Part shown: one piece after another, positions 9,523 to 18,058 of the stretch
Layout: the number at the start of each line of letters is the position of its first letter
Numbering within the stretch: position 1 is the stretch's first letter
Assembly (NCBI RefSeq): GCF_002192535.1
Contig: NZ_NAIA01000003.1
Span: 651,954-715,953 of the forward strand
Origin: Polynucleobacter hirudinilacicola
GTDB taxonomy: Bacteria; Pseudomonadota; Gammaproteobacteria; Burkholderiales; Burkholderiaceae
Length of the DNA stretch: 64,000 bases
Reading direction: 5' to 3'
Position numbers and translations under genes: made by a program
Notes under the pieces: model-generated
The model's database searches: none
Seen by the model: the letters and a program-made list of their open reading frames with translations, nothing else
What the model was told of the DNA's origin: nothing

Positions 9523-9858
9523 ATGAAAGCTAAGGTTCAAAAAGCGACGAAAAACTTAACTCCCAAGCAGATGGAGAAAGTGTTTTTTCAGGTGGCGGCT
9601 TATTTCAACGTTCTCTCTGAGCCAGCACGTTTGCGCATCATGTATGCCGTATGCTCGGGTGAAAAGTCAGTATCAGAGGTGGTAGAGATGTGCGGCACTA
9701 GTCAGGCAAATGTATCCAGACATCTTTTAGCACTTCATCAGGCTGGCATTTTGCTTAGACGTAAAGAGGGTGTCACCGTTTATTACTCGATTGCTGATAA
9801 CGCAACGGTAGAGATGTGTCAGACAGTCTGCGCGAAGATTGCTGAAGGTATTCATTAA
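9523..9858 (+). CDS. ArsR/SmtB-family transcriptional regulator of the sox cluster
   Basis: A 111-residue winged helix-turn-helix protein with the ArsR core: LSEPARLRIMYAVCSGE, the recognition region TSQANVSRHLLALHQAG (about 59-75) and the wing with VTVYYSIAD. Four cysteines are C44, C57, C99 and C103. C44 sits where sulfide/persulfide sensors BigR and SqrR carry their first thiol, and C99 or C103 could be the second, so a thiol-redox sensor is a reasonable inference. It is the first gene of the rightward sox run and probably represses it in the absence of reduced sulfur. Confidence 0.88.
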   Translation: MKAKVQKATKNLTPKQMEKVFFQVAAYFNVLSEPARLRIMYAVCSGEKSVSEVVEMCGTSQANVSRHLLALHQAGILLRRKEGVTVYYSIADNATVEMCQTVCAKIAEGIH

Positions 9859-9890
9859 TGACAAAGTATTTATTCTGACGTAGAGGTCAA

Positions 9891-11291
9891 ATGACGAAGA
9901 AGCAAATTGAATTGAGCGCACAGGATATCTCAGCGATTGAGAAGCCCGCCAATGGAGTTCGCCTTGTGAAAGCGCCAGAGCACTTTATCTCTCAAGAGCT
10001 AATTGCTGACATTAATGCCAATGGTCTTGATGAGACGCGTCGTGGCTTTTTACGTAAGGGATTCTTTTCTGCCTTAGGCGGCGCTGCAGCTGGCTTAGCA
10101 GCTCCCATGGCTTTTGCTGCCGGTGAGGGTGATCCAGCAATTTTGGAAAAACAAGAGTGGCAAACCACTTTAGGTAAAAACGTTGCCACAATGCCTTACG
10201 GCGTTCCATCAATCTATGAGGCGAACTTAATTCGCCGTGAATCTCCGGGTTTAACACGCGTGTCTGCAGCCTCAGTTGCATTTACTCCTCTGCAAGGTTT
10301 ATTTGGCACGATTACTCCAAATGGTTTGCATTTCGAGCGCCATCACCAAGGTTGGTACAACCTTAATCCAGAAACGCATCGTTTGATGATCAATGGTTTG
10401 GTAAAAAATGCTCGCGTTTTCACGATGAACGACCTCATGAGACTGCCATCGGTCTCGCGTACACACTTTATTGAGTGTGGTGCCAATACGGGTTTAGAGT
10501 GGGGCAACGTTGCCGTACCAACAGTGCAATATACCCACGGCATGTTGTCTTGCTGTGAATTTACTGGCGTACCTCTCAAAGTCTTGCTACAAGAATGTGG
10601 CGCTGATCTGAAAAAAGGAAAGTTTCTACTGGCTGAAGGTGGCGATGGTTCTGGGATGACTCGTACTATTAATCTCGAGGCCTGTCTTGAGGATACGATT
10701 GTGGCTTGGGGCATGAATGGTGAGATGCTGCGCCCAGAAAATGGCTTTCCATTGCGTCTAGTCGTTCCAGGCGTGCAAGGCGTTAGCTGGGTGAAGTGGT
10801 TACGTCGTCTAGAAGTGGGCGATATGCCTTGGAACACTAAAGACGAGGCTGTTCACTATATTGAATTGATGCCTGATGGCATGCATCGTCAATACGCATC
10901 TATCCAAGAATGTAAATCTGTCATCACCACACCCTCAGGCGGTCAGCAATTGCTTGATAAAGGCTTCTACAACGTGAGCGGTATGGCCTGGTCTGGTCGC
11001 GGCAAGATTAAGCGCGTTGATGTTTCGTTTGATGGTGGCAATAACTGGCGAACAGCCCGCTTAGAGACGCCAGTTCTCACAAAATCGATTACCCGTTTCA
11101 ATATTGATTGGGTATGGGATGGATCGCCCGCAATATTGCAGTCTAGGGCGATTGATGACACTGGCTATATTCAGCCATCCATCAAGATGCTACGTGATGT
11201 TCGAGGTAATCGTTCGATTTATCACAACAATGCGATTCAGTCTTGGAAATTGGATTCAAACGGCGAGGTGAGCAATGTACAAGTCGGATAA
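9891..11291 (+). CDS. soxC: SoxC, molybdenum subunit of sulfane dehydrogenase SoxCD
   Basis: Sulfite-oxidase-family molybdopterin protein that, with SoxD, oxidises the sulfane sulfur left on SoxY. A twin-arginine signal (RRGFLRK, arginines at 50-51) follows an unusually long N-terminal leader, then a hydrophobic stretch ending AAPMAFAA. The molybdenum-ligand cysteine is C196 in HFIECGANTG. The C-terminal dimerisation domain contains VDVSFDGGNNWRTA. The 466 residues fit SoxC. An AGAGG Shine-Dalgarno lies just upstream. The last 17 bases overlap soxD. Confidence 0.96.
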   Translation: MTKKQIELSAQDISAIEKPANGVRLVKAPEHFISQELIADINANGLDETRRGFLRKGFFSALGGAAAGLAAPMAFAAGEGDPAILEKQEWQTTLGKNVATMPYGVPSIYEANLIRRESPGLTRVSAASVAFTPLQGLFGTITPNGLHFERHHQGWYNLNPETHRLMINGLVKNARVFTMNDLMRLPSVSRTHFIECGANTGLEWGNVAVPTVQYTHGMLSCCEFTGVPLKVLLQECGADLKKGKFLLAEGGDGSGMTRTINLEACLEDTIVAWGMNGEMLRPENGFPLRLVVPGVQGVSWVKWLRRLEVGDMPWNTKDEAVHYIELMPDGMHRQYASIQECKSVITTPSGGQQLLDKGFYNVSGMAWSGRGKIKRVDVSFDGGNNWRTARLETPVLTKSITRFNIDWVWDGSPAILQSRAIDDTGYIQPSIKMLRDVRGNRSIYHNNAIQSWKLDSNGEVSNVQVG

Positions 11292-12363
11292 CTTATTTGC
11301 TCGCTTAGCACTTGTAGTTTTAGCAGTACTCTGCACACAGTTGGCTTATGCGCAAAGTACTCAGGGGTCTACGAAGTTTCCTGGCATTGGGCGTAACGCA
11401 ACACCTGCTGAGGTGATTGCTTGGGATATCGATGTGCGCCCAGACTTCAAAGGATTGCCAAAGGGATCTGGCTCTGTTGCGCAAGGTCAGGTGATTTGGG
11501 AATCTAAATGCGCCAGTTGTCATGGTGTTTTTGGTGAGTCCAATGAAATTTTCACTCCGATTGCCGGCGGTACAACGGTTGATGATGTCAAGACGGGAAG
11601 GGTTGCTTCTTTGGCGGATCGTAAGCAGCCTCAGCGCACTACCTTGATGAAGGTTCCCACGGTTTCAACATTATGGGACTACATTTATCGCGCAATGCCT
11701 TGGAATGCTCCAAGATCATTAACGCCGGATGATACCTACGCCATTGTTGCATTTATCTTAAGCTTGGGCGAAATCGTTCCAGATGATTTTGTTTTGAGCA
11801 ATACCAATATTGCAGAAGTTCAAAAGAAGATGCCCAACCGTAATGGCATGACTCGAAACCACGGTTTTTGGAGTATTAATGGCAAGCCGGATGTCAACGG
11901 CTCCTCTTGTATGAACAATTGCGTCAAGTTTGTGCAAATTGGATCTGAATTACCTGATTTCGCAAGAAATGCCCACGGCAATATTGCAGAGCAAAATCGC
12001 CTCTATGGCCCTTATCGTGGATCGGATTCAACTAAGCCACCAATAGCAAAGTTGCCTGGCTCATCGGGTGAGGGTTTGGCGCATGCTGCTGATACTCATG
12101 CGCCCACCACTAAGGGCCCTGCAGCATTATTTAAGAATGAGAACTGCTCAGCATGTCATGCTCCTAATGCCAAGTTGGTGGGTCCGTCCATTGCCGATAT
12201 TGCCAATAAGTACAAAGGCCAAAGCGGGGCTCAAGAAAAGCTCATGGCTAAGGTCAAAAATGGTGGCTCGGGGGTATGGGGAGCCATTCCAATGCCGCCA
12301 CAGGCACAGCTATCGGATGAGGATAGGGCAACTCTAGTGCGCTGGATGCTTACTGGACAGTAG
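11275..12363 (+). CDS. soxD: SoxD, diheme cytochrome c subunit of SoxCD
   Basis: Periplasmic cytochrome that accepts electrons from SoxC. A Sec signal ends near TQLAYAQS. Two heme c sites are visible: C79-A-S-C82-H83 and C291-S-A-C294-H295, one per cytochrome domain, matching diheme SoxD. The region between contains a Cys pair (CMNNC) as in the family. It starts inside the soxC end, so translation is coupled and the two subunits are probably made in equal amounts. Confidence 0.94.
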   Translation: MYKSDNLFARLALVVLAVLCTQLAYAQSTQGSTKFPGIGRNATPAEVIAWDIDVRPDFKGLPKGSGSVAQGQVIWESKCASCHGVFGESNEIFTPIAGGTTVDDVKTGRVASLADRKQPQRTTLMKVPTVSTLWDYIYRAMPWNAPRSLTPDDTYAIVAFILSLGEIVPDDFVLSNTNIAEVQKKMPNRNGMTRNHGFWSINGKPDVNGSSCMNNCVKFVQIGSELPDFARNAHGNIAEQNRLYGPYRGSDSTKPPIAKLPGSSGEGLAHAADTHAPTTKGPAALFKNENCSACHAPNAKLVGPSIADIANKYKGQSGAQEKLMAKVKNGGSGVWGAIPMPPQAQLSDEDRATLVRWMLTGQ

Positions 12364-12430
12364 ATTTACAGAAGGTTTTTTGAAATACCGCTATATTTGA
12401 TACTAAGAGTAGATTATTAAAGGAGTTTTT

Positions 12431-12883
12431 ATGAATCAGCAGCGACGCAGTTTATTGAAATATTCAGCCGTTTTCGGCTTAATGGCTTCTGCGGGTCTCA
12501 TTAGCGTAGCCCAAGCTCAAGAGTGGAATAAAGCCGCTTTTGAAGGCAAGAGCCTTGATGATGTGTTTAAGGTCTTGGGTGCTGGTACCCCTGATAAATC
12601 TGGCGCCGTTACTTTGAACGCTCCTGATATTGCAGAGAATGGTGCTGTAGTTCCAGTTGGAATTACTACCACTCTTAAAGCAGAGCAAATGGCAATTTTG
12701 GTTGAGAAAAATCCAAGCGCATTAGCTGCTCAATTCTTTATTCCTGCAGGCACAGAGCCGTTCGTTACCACACGTATCAAAATGGGTCAGACCTCCAATG
12801 TATACGCCTTGGTAAAAGCCGATGGCAAATGGAGCATGTCCGTCAAGGAAGTGAAAGTTACCTTGGGTGGTTGCGGCGGTTAA
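12431..12883 (+). CDS. soxY: SoxY, sulfur-carrier subunit
   Basis: Carries the pathway intermediates covalently on a swinging C-terminal arm: the protein ends GGCGG with Cys148 as third-last residue. A twin-arginine signal begins MNQQRRSLLK and ends near AQAQE, consistent with export as a folded SoxYZ complex. The 150 residues are the family length. An AAAGGAG Shine-Dalgarno is centred eight bases before the ATG. soxZ follows after 54 bases. Confidence 0.96.
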   Translation: MNQQRRSLLKYSAVFGLMASAGLISVAQAQEWNKAAFEGKSLDDVFKVLGAGTPDKSGAVTLNAPDIAENGAVVPVGITTTLKAEQMAILVEKNPSALAAQFFIPAGTEPFVTTRIKMGQTSNVYALVKADGKWSMSVKEVKVTLGGCGG

Positions 12884-12937
12884 CCCCCCAATTCATCTGA
12901 ATACCATTAATTAATTACTAGATTACAAGAGGAAAAC

Positions 12938-13246
12938 ATGGCTGATCCAATGCGCGTTAGAGCTGCTGAGAACGGTGGAATTGTGGATGTAAAGATTTTG
13001 ATGAAGCACGATATGGAATCTGGTCAGCGCAAAGATGCTGCTGGCAAAACCATTCCAGCATGGTTCATCAGCACGATTAATGTCAAAGCTAATGGCAAAG
13101 ATGTATTGAATGGTCAATTTGGTCCAGCAGTTTCTAAGGATCCATTTTTGAATTTCAAATACAAAGGCGCTAAAGGCGACAAGATTGTAGTGAGCTGGGT
13201 AGATAGCAAGGGTGATAAGCGCACCGACGAAGCAACTGCTTCTTGA
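12938..13246 (+). CDS. soxZ: SoxZ, partner of sulfur carrier SoxY
   Basis: A 102-residue immunoglobulin-like protein without a signal peptide; in the family it is exported together with SoxY through the Tat system. It begins MADPMRVRA and carries the conserved stretches VKILMKHDMESGQR and GPAVSKDPFLNFKYKG. It has no cysteine, as expected, because SoxY supplies the thiol. An AGAGG Shine-Dalgarno precedes the ATG. Confidence 0.96.
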   Translation: MADPMRVRAAENGGIVDVKILMKHDMESGQRKDAAGKTIPAWFISTINVKANGKDVLNGQFGPAVSKDPFLNFKYKGAKGDKIVVSWVDSKGDKRTDEATAS

Positions 13247-13289
13247 TGCCAACATCTTCACCGTCTAAATAGTTCTGAAAGGGTAACAA

Positions 13290-14105
13290 ATGCAGCGTAA
13301 ATATACCTTGGGCTTAGCCTCAGGATTACTGGCAACGATGTTGTCAGTTTCTTCATTGTCTTATGCGCAAAAGAGTGCAACTGACGATATTGCTAAATAT
13401 CGCGAGATGATTGCAGACGGAAACCCTTCAGAGCTTTATGAAGCTGCTGGTGAAGATCTCTGGAAAAAACCAGCTGGCCCTAAAAATGCCACTCTAGAGA
13501 AGTGTGATCTAGGTCTTGGGCCTGGAGTCGTGAAGGGCGCAGCAGCTCAGTTGCCGCGCTACTTCAAGGACACCAATAAAGTTCAAGATCTCGAATCGCG
13601 TTTGATGACCTGCATGCAAGCACTACAGGGCCGTGATCCTCAGGAAATGATTGATGCTCCTTTTCAAAAGGGGGCTAAGAAGGATATGGAGGCTATTGTT
13701 GCTTACGTAGTCACACTATCTAAGGGTGACAAGATTAAGGTGAGCACCAATCATCCAAAAGAAAAAGAAATGTATGAGCTTGGTAAGCGCGCATTTTATT
13801 TCCAAGGTGGCCCGATGGATTTCTCCTGCGCATCTTGCCATGCTGAAAATGGCAAACGGATTCGCTTACAAGACCTACCAAATCTGGTAGAGCAAAAAGG
13901 CGCAGCCTTAGGCTGGGGCTACTGGCCAGCGTATCGCGTTTCTAGCGGTCAGTTCTGGACAATGCAACAGCGTTTGAATGATTGCTATCGTCAACAACGT
14001 TTCCCATTCCCAATCTATGGCTCAGATGTAACGATTGCTTTATCTATGTATATGGCTAAGACTGCCAATGGCGGAACAGTTGAAACGCCTGGATTAAAGC
14101 GCTAA
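13290..14105 (+). CDS. soxA: SoxA, thiosulfate-ligating cytochrome c (single-heme type)
   Basis: Catalytic subunit of SoxAX, which joins thiosulfate oxidatively to the SoxY cysteine. A Sec signal ends near LSYAQ. The only heme motif is C180-A-S-C183-H184; the active-site cysteine that carries the persulfide ligand is C232 in NDCYRQQRF. The N-terminal half has C72 and C108 but no CxxCH, so this is the monoheme form in which a disulfide replaces the first heme. The soxX gene follows after 19 bases. Confidence 0.95.
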   Translation: MQRKYTLGLASGLLATMLSVSSLSYAQKSATDDIAKYREMIADGNPSELYEAAGEDLWKKPAGPKNATLEKCDLGLGPGVVKGAAAQLPRYFKDTNKVQDLESRLMTCMQALQGRDPQEMIDAPFQKGAKKDMEAIVAYVVTLSKGDKIKVSTNHPKEKEMYELGKRAFYFQGGPMDFSCASCHAENGKRIRLQDLPNLVEQKGAALGWGYWPAYRVSSGQFWTMQQRLNDCYRQQRFPFPIYGSDVTIALSMYMAKTANGGTVETPGLKR

Positions 14106-14124
14106 GAGATAAGAGACGAACATT

Positions 14125-14763
14125 ATGAAAACTACACACATCAAAAAGCTCTTAACTATTGCTGGATTCATTGTTGCTTCAAGCTTATTGCAAAACGTAG
14201 CAGTGGCTCAACAAAAGAATGATCCAAAGTTTAATAAGATGATGACCGATAGCTTTAGAGCTGAGGGCATTGCTGGCTTAGATCGCATCAATCAGGATGC
14301 AACCCAAAAGTTTTGCTCTGATCCAGTATTTGCTAGTAGCAAGCAAGGTGAAAAGATGCGCGAAAAGATTCAGAAAATCAATATGGAGTCCATCAAGCAG
14401 CCTTCAGATGGAAAATATATTGGCGACTGGAAGGCTGGCGAGAGGATTGCTCAAAGTGGCCGTGGTGCAACTTGGACAGACAAGGCTGACGCTGTCGTTG
14501 GCGGCGGTTGCTATAACTGTCACCAGATTGACGCAAAAGAAATCTCCTATGGAAATATCGGTCCTTCATTGACTGGTTACGGAAAATTACGCGGTTATTC
14601 ACAAGAAGTGGTGACCTATACCTGGAATCGCATTAATAACTCCAAGGCTTATAACGCTTGCAGCAATATGCCACGATTTGCGCACTTCAAACTCTTGAAT
14701 GAACAGCAAATTCAGGATGTCATGGCCTTATTGCTTGATCCTGCCTCTCCAGTGAATCAGTAA
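14125..14763 (+). CDS. soxX: SoxX, monoheme cytochrome c partner of SoxA
   Basis: Takes the electrons from the SoxA reaction. A signal peptide (about 1-29, ending VAVAQQ) precedes a roughly 85-residue linker region and a class I cytochrome domain with heme motif C129-Y-N-C132-H133 and the probable axial Met182 in NMPRFAHF. At 212 residues it is at the long end for SoxX; extended N-terminal regions are known in some SoxX. A perfect hairpin with a T-run separates it from soxB. Confidence 0.94.
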   Translation: MKTTHIKKLLTIAGFIVASSLLQNVAVAQQKNDPKFNKMMTDSFRAEGIAGLDRINQDATQKFCSDPVFASSKQGEKMREKIQKINMESIKQPSDGKYIGDWKAGERIAQSGRGATWTDKADAVVGGGCYNCHQIDAKEISYGNIGPSLTGYGKLRGYSQEVVTYTWNRINNSKAYNACSNMPRFAHFKLLNEQQIQDVMALLLDPASPVNQ

Positions 14764-14784
14764 GTAGAGAAACGCAATATAAAG

Positions 14785-14809
14785 AACAGGCCGACAGGCC
14801 TGTTTTCTT
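14785..14809 (+). terminator. Stem-loop with T-run between soxX and soxB
   Basis: A perfect 8-bp stem (AACAGGCC / GGCCTGTT) with loop GACA, followed by TTCTT. It sits 21 bases after the soxX stop and 18 bases before the soxB start. The short T-run suggests partial termination or transcript processing rather than a full stop, so it may set soxB expression below soxYZAX. No separate soxB promoter is obvious. Confidence 0.6.
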
Positions 14810-14822
14810 AAGGGGAAATGTT

Positions 14823-16553
14823 ATGTCTTTAAGTCGTCGCGATTTTTTGCAGGCCTTGGCTATTGCATCTGCAGGCGGAATGAGTTTGCAGTCAAACTTT
14901 GCTAATGCGCAAAGCACTGCCCAAAAATTTTATGACCTACCCAAGTTCGGTAACGTTCATTTCTTGCATTTCACAGATTGTCATGCTCAGTTGCTACCAA
15001 TTTACTTCCGAGAGCCTAATGTCAATCTTGGTATTGGCGCTCAAGAGGGTAAAACCCCGCACCTAGTTGGCGAATATTTCTTAAAAGCAAACGGCATTAA
15101 GCCGGGCACCCGTGACGCACACGCATTTACCTACCTGGACTACGTAGCAGCAGCGCAGAACTACGGCAAGATGGGCGGTTTTGCTCATATGGCAACCTTG
15201 ATTAAGCAAATGAAGGCGAATCGTCCTGGAGCCTTGTTGCTTGATGGTGGTGATACTTGGCAGGGTTCAGGGACTGCGCTCTGGACTAATGGCCAAGATA
15301 TGGTTGATGCAGCGCTTGCTCTTGGTGTTGATGTAATGACACCGCATTGGGAAATGACCCTAGGTGAGAAGCGCGTGATGGAAATTGTCAATGGCGATTT
15401 CAAGGGCAAGGTCTCTTTTATTGCGCAAAATATTAAGACAGCAGACTTTGGCGACATGGTCTTTAATCCTTATGTCATGAAAGTGCAGAATGGCATACAG
15501 GTAGCCATCATTGGCCAGGCCTTTCCCTACACACCGATTGCAAATCCACGCTATTTCACTCCTGACTGGACTTTTGGTATTCAGGAAGAGAATATGCAAA
15601 AGACCATTGATGAAGTGAGAGCAAAGGGTGCAAAGGTTGTCGTGCTTTTATCTCACAATGGTATGGATGTGGATTTAAAGATGGCCTCCCGCGTTCGTGG
15701 CTTAGATGCAATTATGGGTGGTCACACGCATGATGGCGTTCCTACTCCAGTGAAGGTGAAGAATGCTGGTGGAGTAACCCTAGTTACTAACGCTGGATCG
15801 AATAGCAAGTTCTTGGGTGTTCTGGATTTTGATGTGAAGGGTGGCAAACCGGTTGATTTCCGCTACAAGCTTTTCCCAATCTTCTCCAATCTGATTCCAG
15901 CGGACCCAACAATGAGTAAATTGATCACTAAGATCAGAGCTCCGTATGAGGCTAAGCTCAATGAAAAGCTAGCCACTACTGAAGGTCTCTTGTATCGCCG
16001 TGGAAACTTCAACGGCAGCTTTGATCAGCTCATTCTTGATGGTTTGATGGCGCAGAAAAATGCAGAGATTGCTTTCTCGCCCGGTTTCCGCTGGGGCACT
16101 AGCCTCTTGCCAGGCCAGGCAATTACCCGTGAGAACCTCTTAGATCAAACTGCGATTACTTATCCATACACCACAGTCACAAATATGACTGGCGAGACGA
16201 TTAAAACAATCTTGGAAGATGTTGCAGACAATTTATTTAATCCCGACCCTTACTATCAGCAGGGTGGTGACATGGTGCGTGTAGGCGGTATGCAATACGC
16301 TATTGATCCAGCACAAACTGCTGGTCAGCGGATTACCGATATGCGCTTAAATGGCAAACCTATTGAGGCTAGCAAGACATACAAGGTTGCAGGCTGGGCA
16401 CCAGTGAGCGAAGATGCTAAGAATGCTGGTGGCGAGGCAATCTGGGATGTGATGGAGAGGCACTTAAGAGATGTCAAGGTTGTAAAAGCTGTCAAACTCA
16501 ATGAGCCAATTATTAAAGGTGTTAGCAATAATCCTGGCATGGCTCCCATTTAA
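14823..16553 (+). CDS. soxB: SoxB, thiosulfohydrolase
   Basis: Dimanganese hydrolase of the 5'-nucleotidase/metallophosphoesterase family that releases sulfate from SoxY-bound S-thiosulfonate. A twin-arginine signal MSLSRRDFLQ ends near NFANAQ. Metal-site motifs are FTDCHAQLLP (about 50), LLDGGDTWQGSGT (about 139), VVLLSHNGMDVD and MGGHTHDG (about 298). The C-terminal substrate domain includes AFSPGFRWGTSLLPG. The 576 residues are typical. An AAGGGGAA Shine-Dalgarno lies right before the start. Confidence 0.97.
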   Translation: MSLSRRDFLQALAIASAGGMSLQSNFANAQSTAQKFYDLPKFGNVHFLHFTDCHAQLLPIYFREPNVNLGIGAQEGKTPHLVGEYFLKANGIKPGTRDAHAFTYLDYVAAAQNYGKMGGFAHMATLIKQMKANRPGALLLDGGDTWQGSGTALWTNGQDMVDAALALGVDVMTPHWEMTLGEKRVMEIVNGDFKGKVSFIAQNIKTADFGDMVFNPYVMKVQNGIQVAIIGQAFPYTPIANPRYFTPDWTFGIQEENMQKTIDEVRAKGAKVVVLLSHNGMDVDLKMASRVRGLDAIMGGHTHDGVPTPVKVKNAGGVTLVTNAGSNSKFLGVLDFDVKGGKPVDFRYKLFPIFSNLIPADPTMSKLITKIRAPYEAKLNEKLATTEGLLYRRGNFNGSFDQLILDGLMAQKNAEIAFSPGFRWGTSLLPGQAITRENLLDQTAITYPYTTVTNMTGETIKTILEDVADNLFNPDPYYQQGGDMVRVGGMQYAIDPAQTAGQRITDMRLNGKPIEASKTYKVAGWAPVSEDAKNAGGEAIWDVMERHLRDVKVVKAVKLNEPIIKGVSNNPGMAPI

Positions 16554-16558
16554 AACGT

Positions 16559-17011
16559 ATGAAAGTTACAGCTATGAATAAATTAATTCAGCTTGTATTG
16601 ATGGCCATGATTACCCTTGGTTTTGGGTCCATTGCCAATGCGCAGTCATCTGGATCGACTAAAGTGGTTTATCACATCGATGATGCCGAAACTCAAGGCT
16701 TAAAAGGTTTGCGTAATATTCGCAACCACCTTGATGTCTCGCCACAAACCACCATCATTGTTGTCACCCACGCAAATGGTGTAGACCTACTGATGGAGGG
16801 TGGTAAAGATAAAAAGAATAATGTGGAATATGCTCCGTTAGTAGGAGCACTTAAATCTCGTGGTGTGAAGTTTGAGGTCTGTGAAATGACTCTTAAAAAT
16901 CGTAATCTTAAGAAAGATCAATTTACAATGGATGCAGATTTCACGCCATCAGGCGTAGTGCGTGTTGCAGACCTGCAATATAAAGATGGGTTTGCATACA
17001 TTAAGCCTTAA
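16559..17011 (+). CDS. Periplasmic DsrE-like protein
   Basis: A 150-residue exported protein: signal peptide ending near SIANAQ, then an alpha/beta fold with the DsrE-family pattern KVVYHIDDAE, TTIIVVTHANGVDLL and a single mature cysteine in KFEVCEMTLKNR, the usual position of a DsrE sulfur-accepting thiol. DsrE-type proteins pass persulfide sulfur, so a carrier role between Sox components is plausible but unproven. The start is uncertain: an in-frame ATG 15 bases downstream gives MNKLIQL, an equally good signal peptide. It follows soxB by five bases. Confidence 0.75.
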   Translation: MKVTAMNKLIQLVLMAMITLGFGSIANAQSSGSTKVVYHIDDAETQGLKGLRNIRNHLDVSPQTTIIVVTHANGVDLLMEGGKDKKNNVEYAPLVGALKSRGVKFEVCEMTLKNRNLKKDQFTMDADFTPSGVVRVADLQYKDGFAYIKP

Positions 17012-17022
17012 TTCATATTCAA

Positions 17023-18000
17023 ATGAATATTTACAAGGTTAGCATTGCTTATGTGAAGCGCTCGATAGGGATCCTAATGGGATCCTTTATCTTTTTCAGT
17101 AGCGCTCACGGCCAAATCACAAACCCTGTCGACAGAATTCAATTAAAGCCTATTCAGGTTGCACCTCATACCTATTTTGTACAGGGCTACCCAGAAATGG
17201 GGAATAGCACTAATCAAAACTTTATTTCAAATACTGGATTTGTGGTGACTCCTAAAGGCGTTGTCGTGGTTGATGCCTTAGGTTCGCCTATTCTTGCGCA
17301 AAAATTGATTGCTGAAATCAAAAAGATCACCAACCAAAAAGTAGTTGCTCTGATTGTGAGTCACTATCATGCTGATCACGTTTACGGCCTGCAAGAATTT
17401 AAAAAGATCGGTACCAAGATTTATGCACAAGGTGAGGGTAGAAACTATCTTTCTTCAGAGACGGCAAAGCAACGTTTAATTGCCTCAAGAATTGATTTTG
17501 CTCCTTGGGTAAATGCCGATACAAGGCTGGTTTCAGCGGATGTTTGGATTGATCAAAAAACAAAACTTTCCATTGGGGGAGTAGATTTTTTTGTTAGTCG
17601 CGTTGGGCCTGCCCACGCCCCCGAAGATTTAATGGTGTACGTGCCATCAGAAAAAGTACTCTTTGCTGGAGACCTTGTATTTCGAGGTCGAATTCCATTC
17701 GTCGGTAATGCTGATAGTAAGGGTTGGCTCATTGCTTTAGATGAGATTGAAAAACTCAATCCCAATATCGTGATTCCAGGGCATGGCAATTACTCGGTGA
17801 AGCCTGCCGAAGACATTATTTTCACTAGAAACTACCTGAAATATTTGCGTGATTCCATGACTGCAGCTGCGATCAATATGGATCCTTTTGAGGATGCCTA
17901 TAAGCAGGCAGATTGGTCGGAATACGAAGGAATGCCACTATTTAGAGCGGCCAACCGGATGAACGCCTATAACGTCTACCTTTCAATTCAGGCTGAGTAG
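17023..18000 (+). CDS. SoxH-like periplasmic metallo-beta-lactamase-fold hydrolase
   Basis: A 325-residue exported metallohydrolase. After a hydrophobic signal (ending SSAHGQ) it carries the full zinc set of the superfamily: VSHYHADHVYG, a His in GPAHAPED, an Asp in LFAGDLVF and a His in VIPGHGNY. Similar proteins (SoxH, and the quinoprotein-relay zinc hydrolases) occur in sox clusters; their substrate is not established and they are reported as non-essential. It differs from ETHE1-type persulfide dioxygenases in motif spacing. It starts 11 bases after the DsrE-like gene. Confidence 0.82.
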   Translation: MNIYKVSIAYVKRSIGILMGSFIFFSSAHGQITNPVDRIQLKPIQVAPHTYFVQGYPEMGNSTNQNFISNTGFVVTPKGVVVVDALGSPILAQKLIAEIKKITNQKVVALIVSHYHADHVYGLQEFKKIGTKIYAQGEGRNYLSSETAKQRLIASRIDFAPWVNADTRLVSADVWIDQKTKLSIGGVDFFVSRVGPAHAPEDLMVYVPSEKVLFAGDLVFRGRIPFVGNADSKGWLIALDEIEKLNPNIVIPGHGNYSVKPAEDIIFTRNYLKYLRDSMTAAAINMDPFEDAYKQADWSEYEGMPLFRAANRMNAYNVYLSIQAE

Positions 18001-18058
18001 GGCAATTTTGCTCATTGGGCCTTAAAATAGAGGATTAATGCTAAATCCTTGATTTGTA

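Noticed and set aside
10343..10837. 164-codon open frame on the minus strand
   Set aside because: Antisense to soxC, whose molybdenum-site cysteine and family motifs are on the plus strand.
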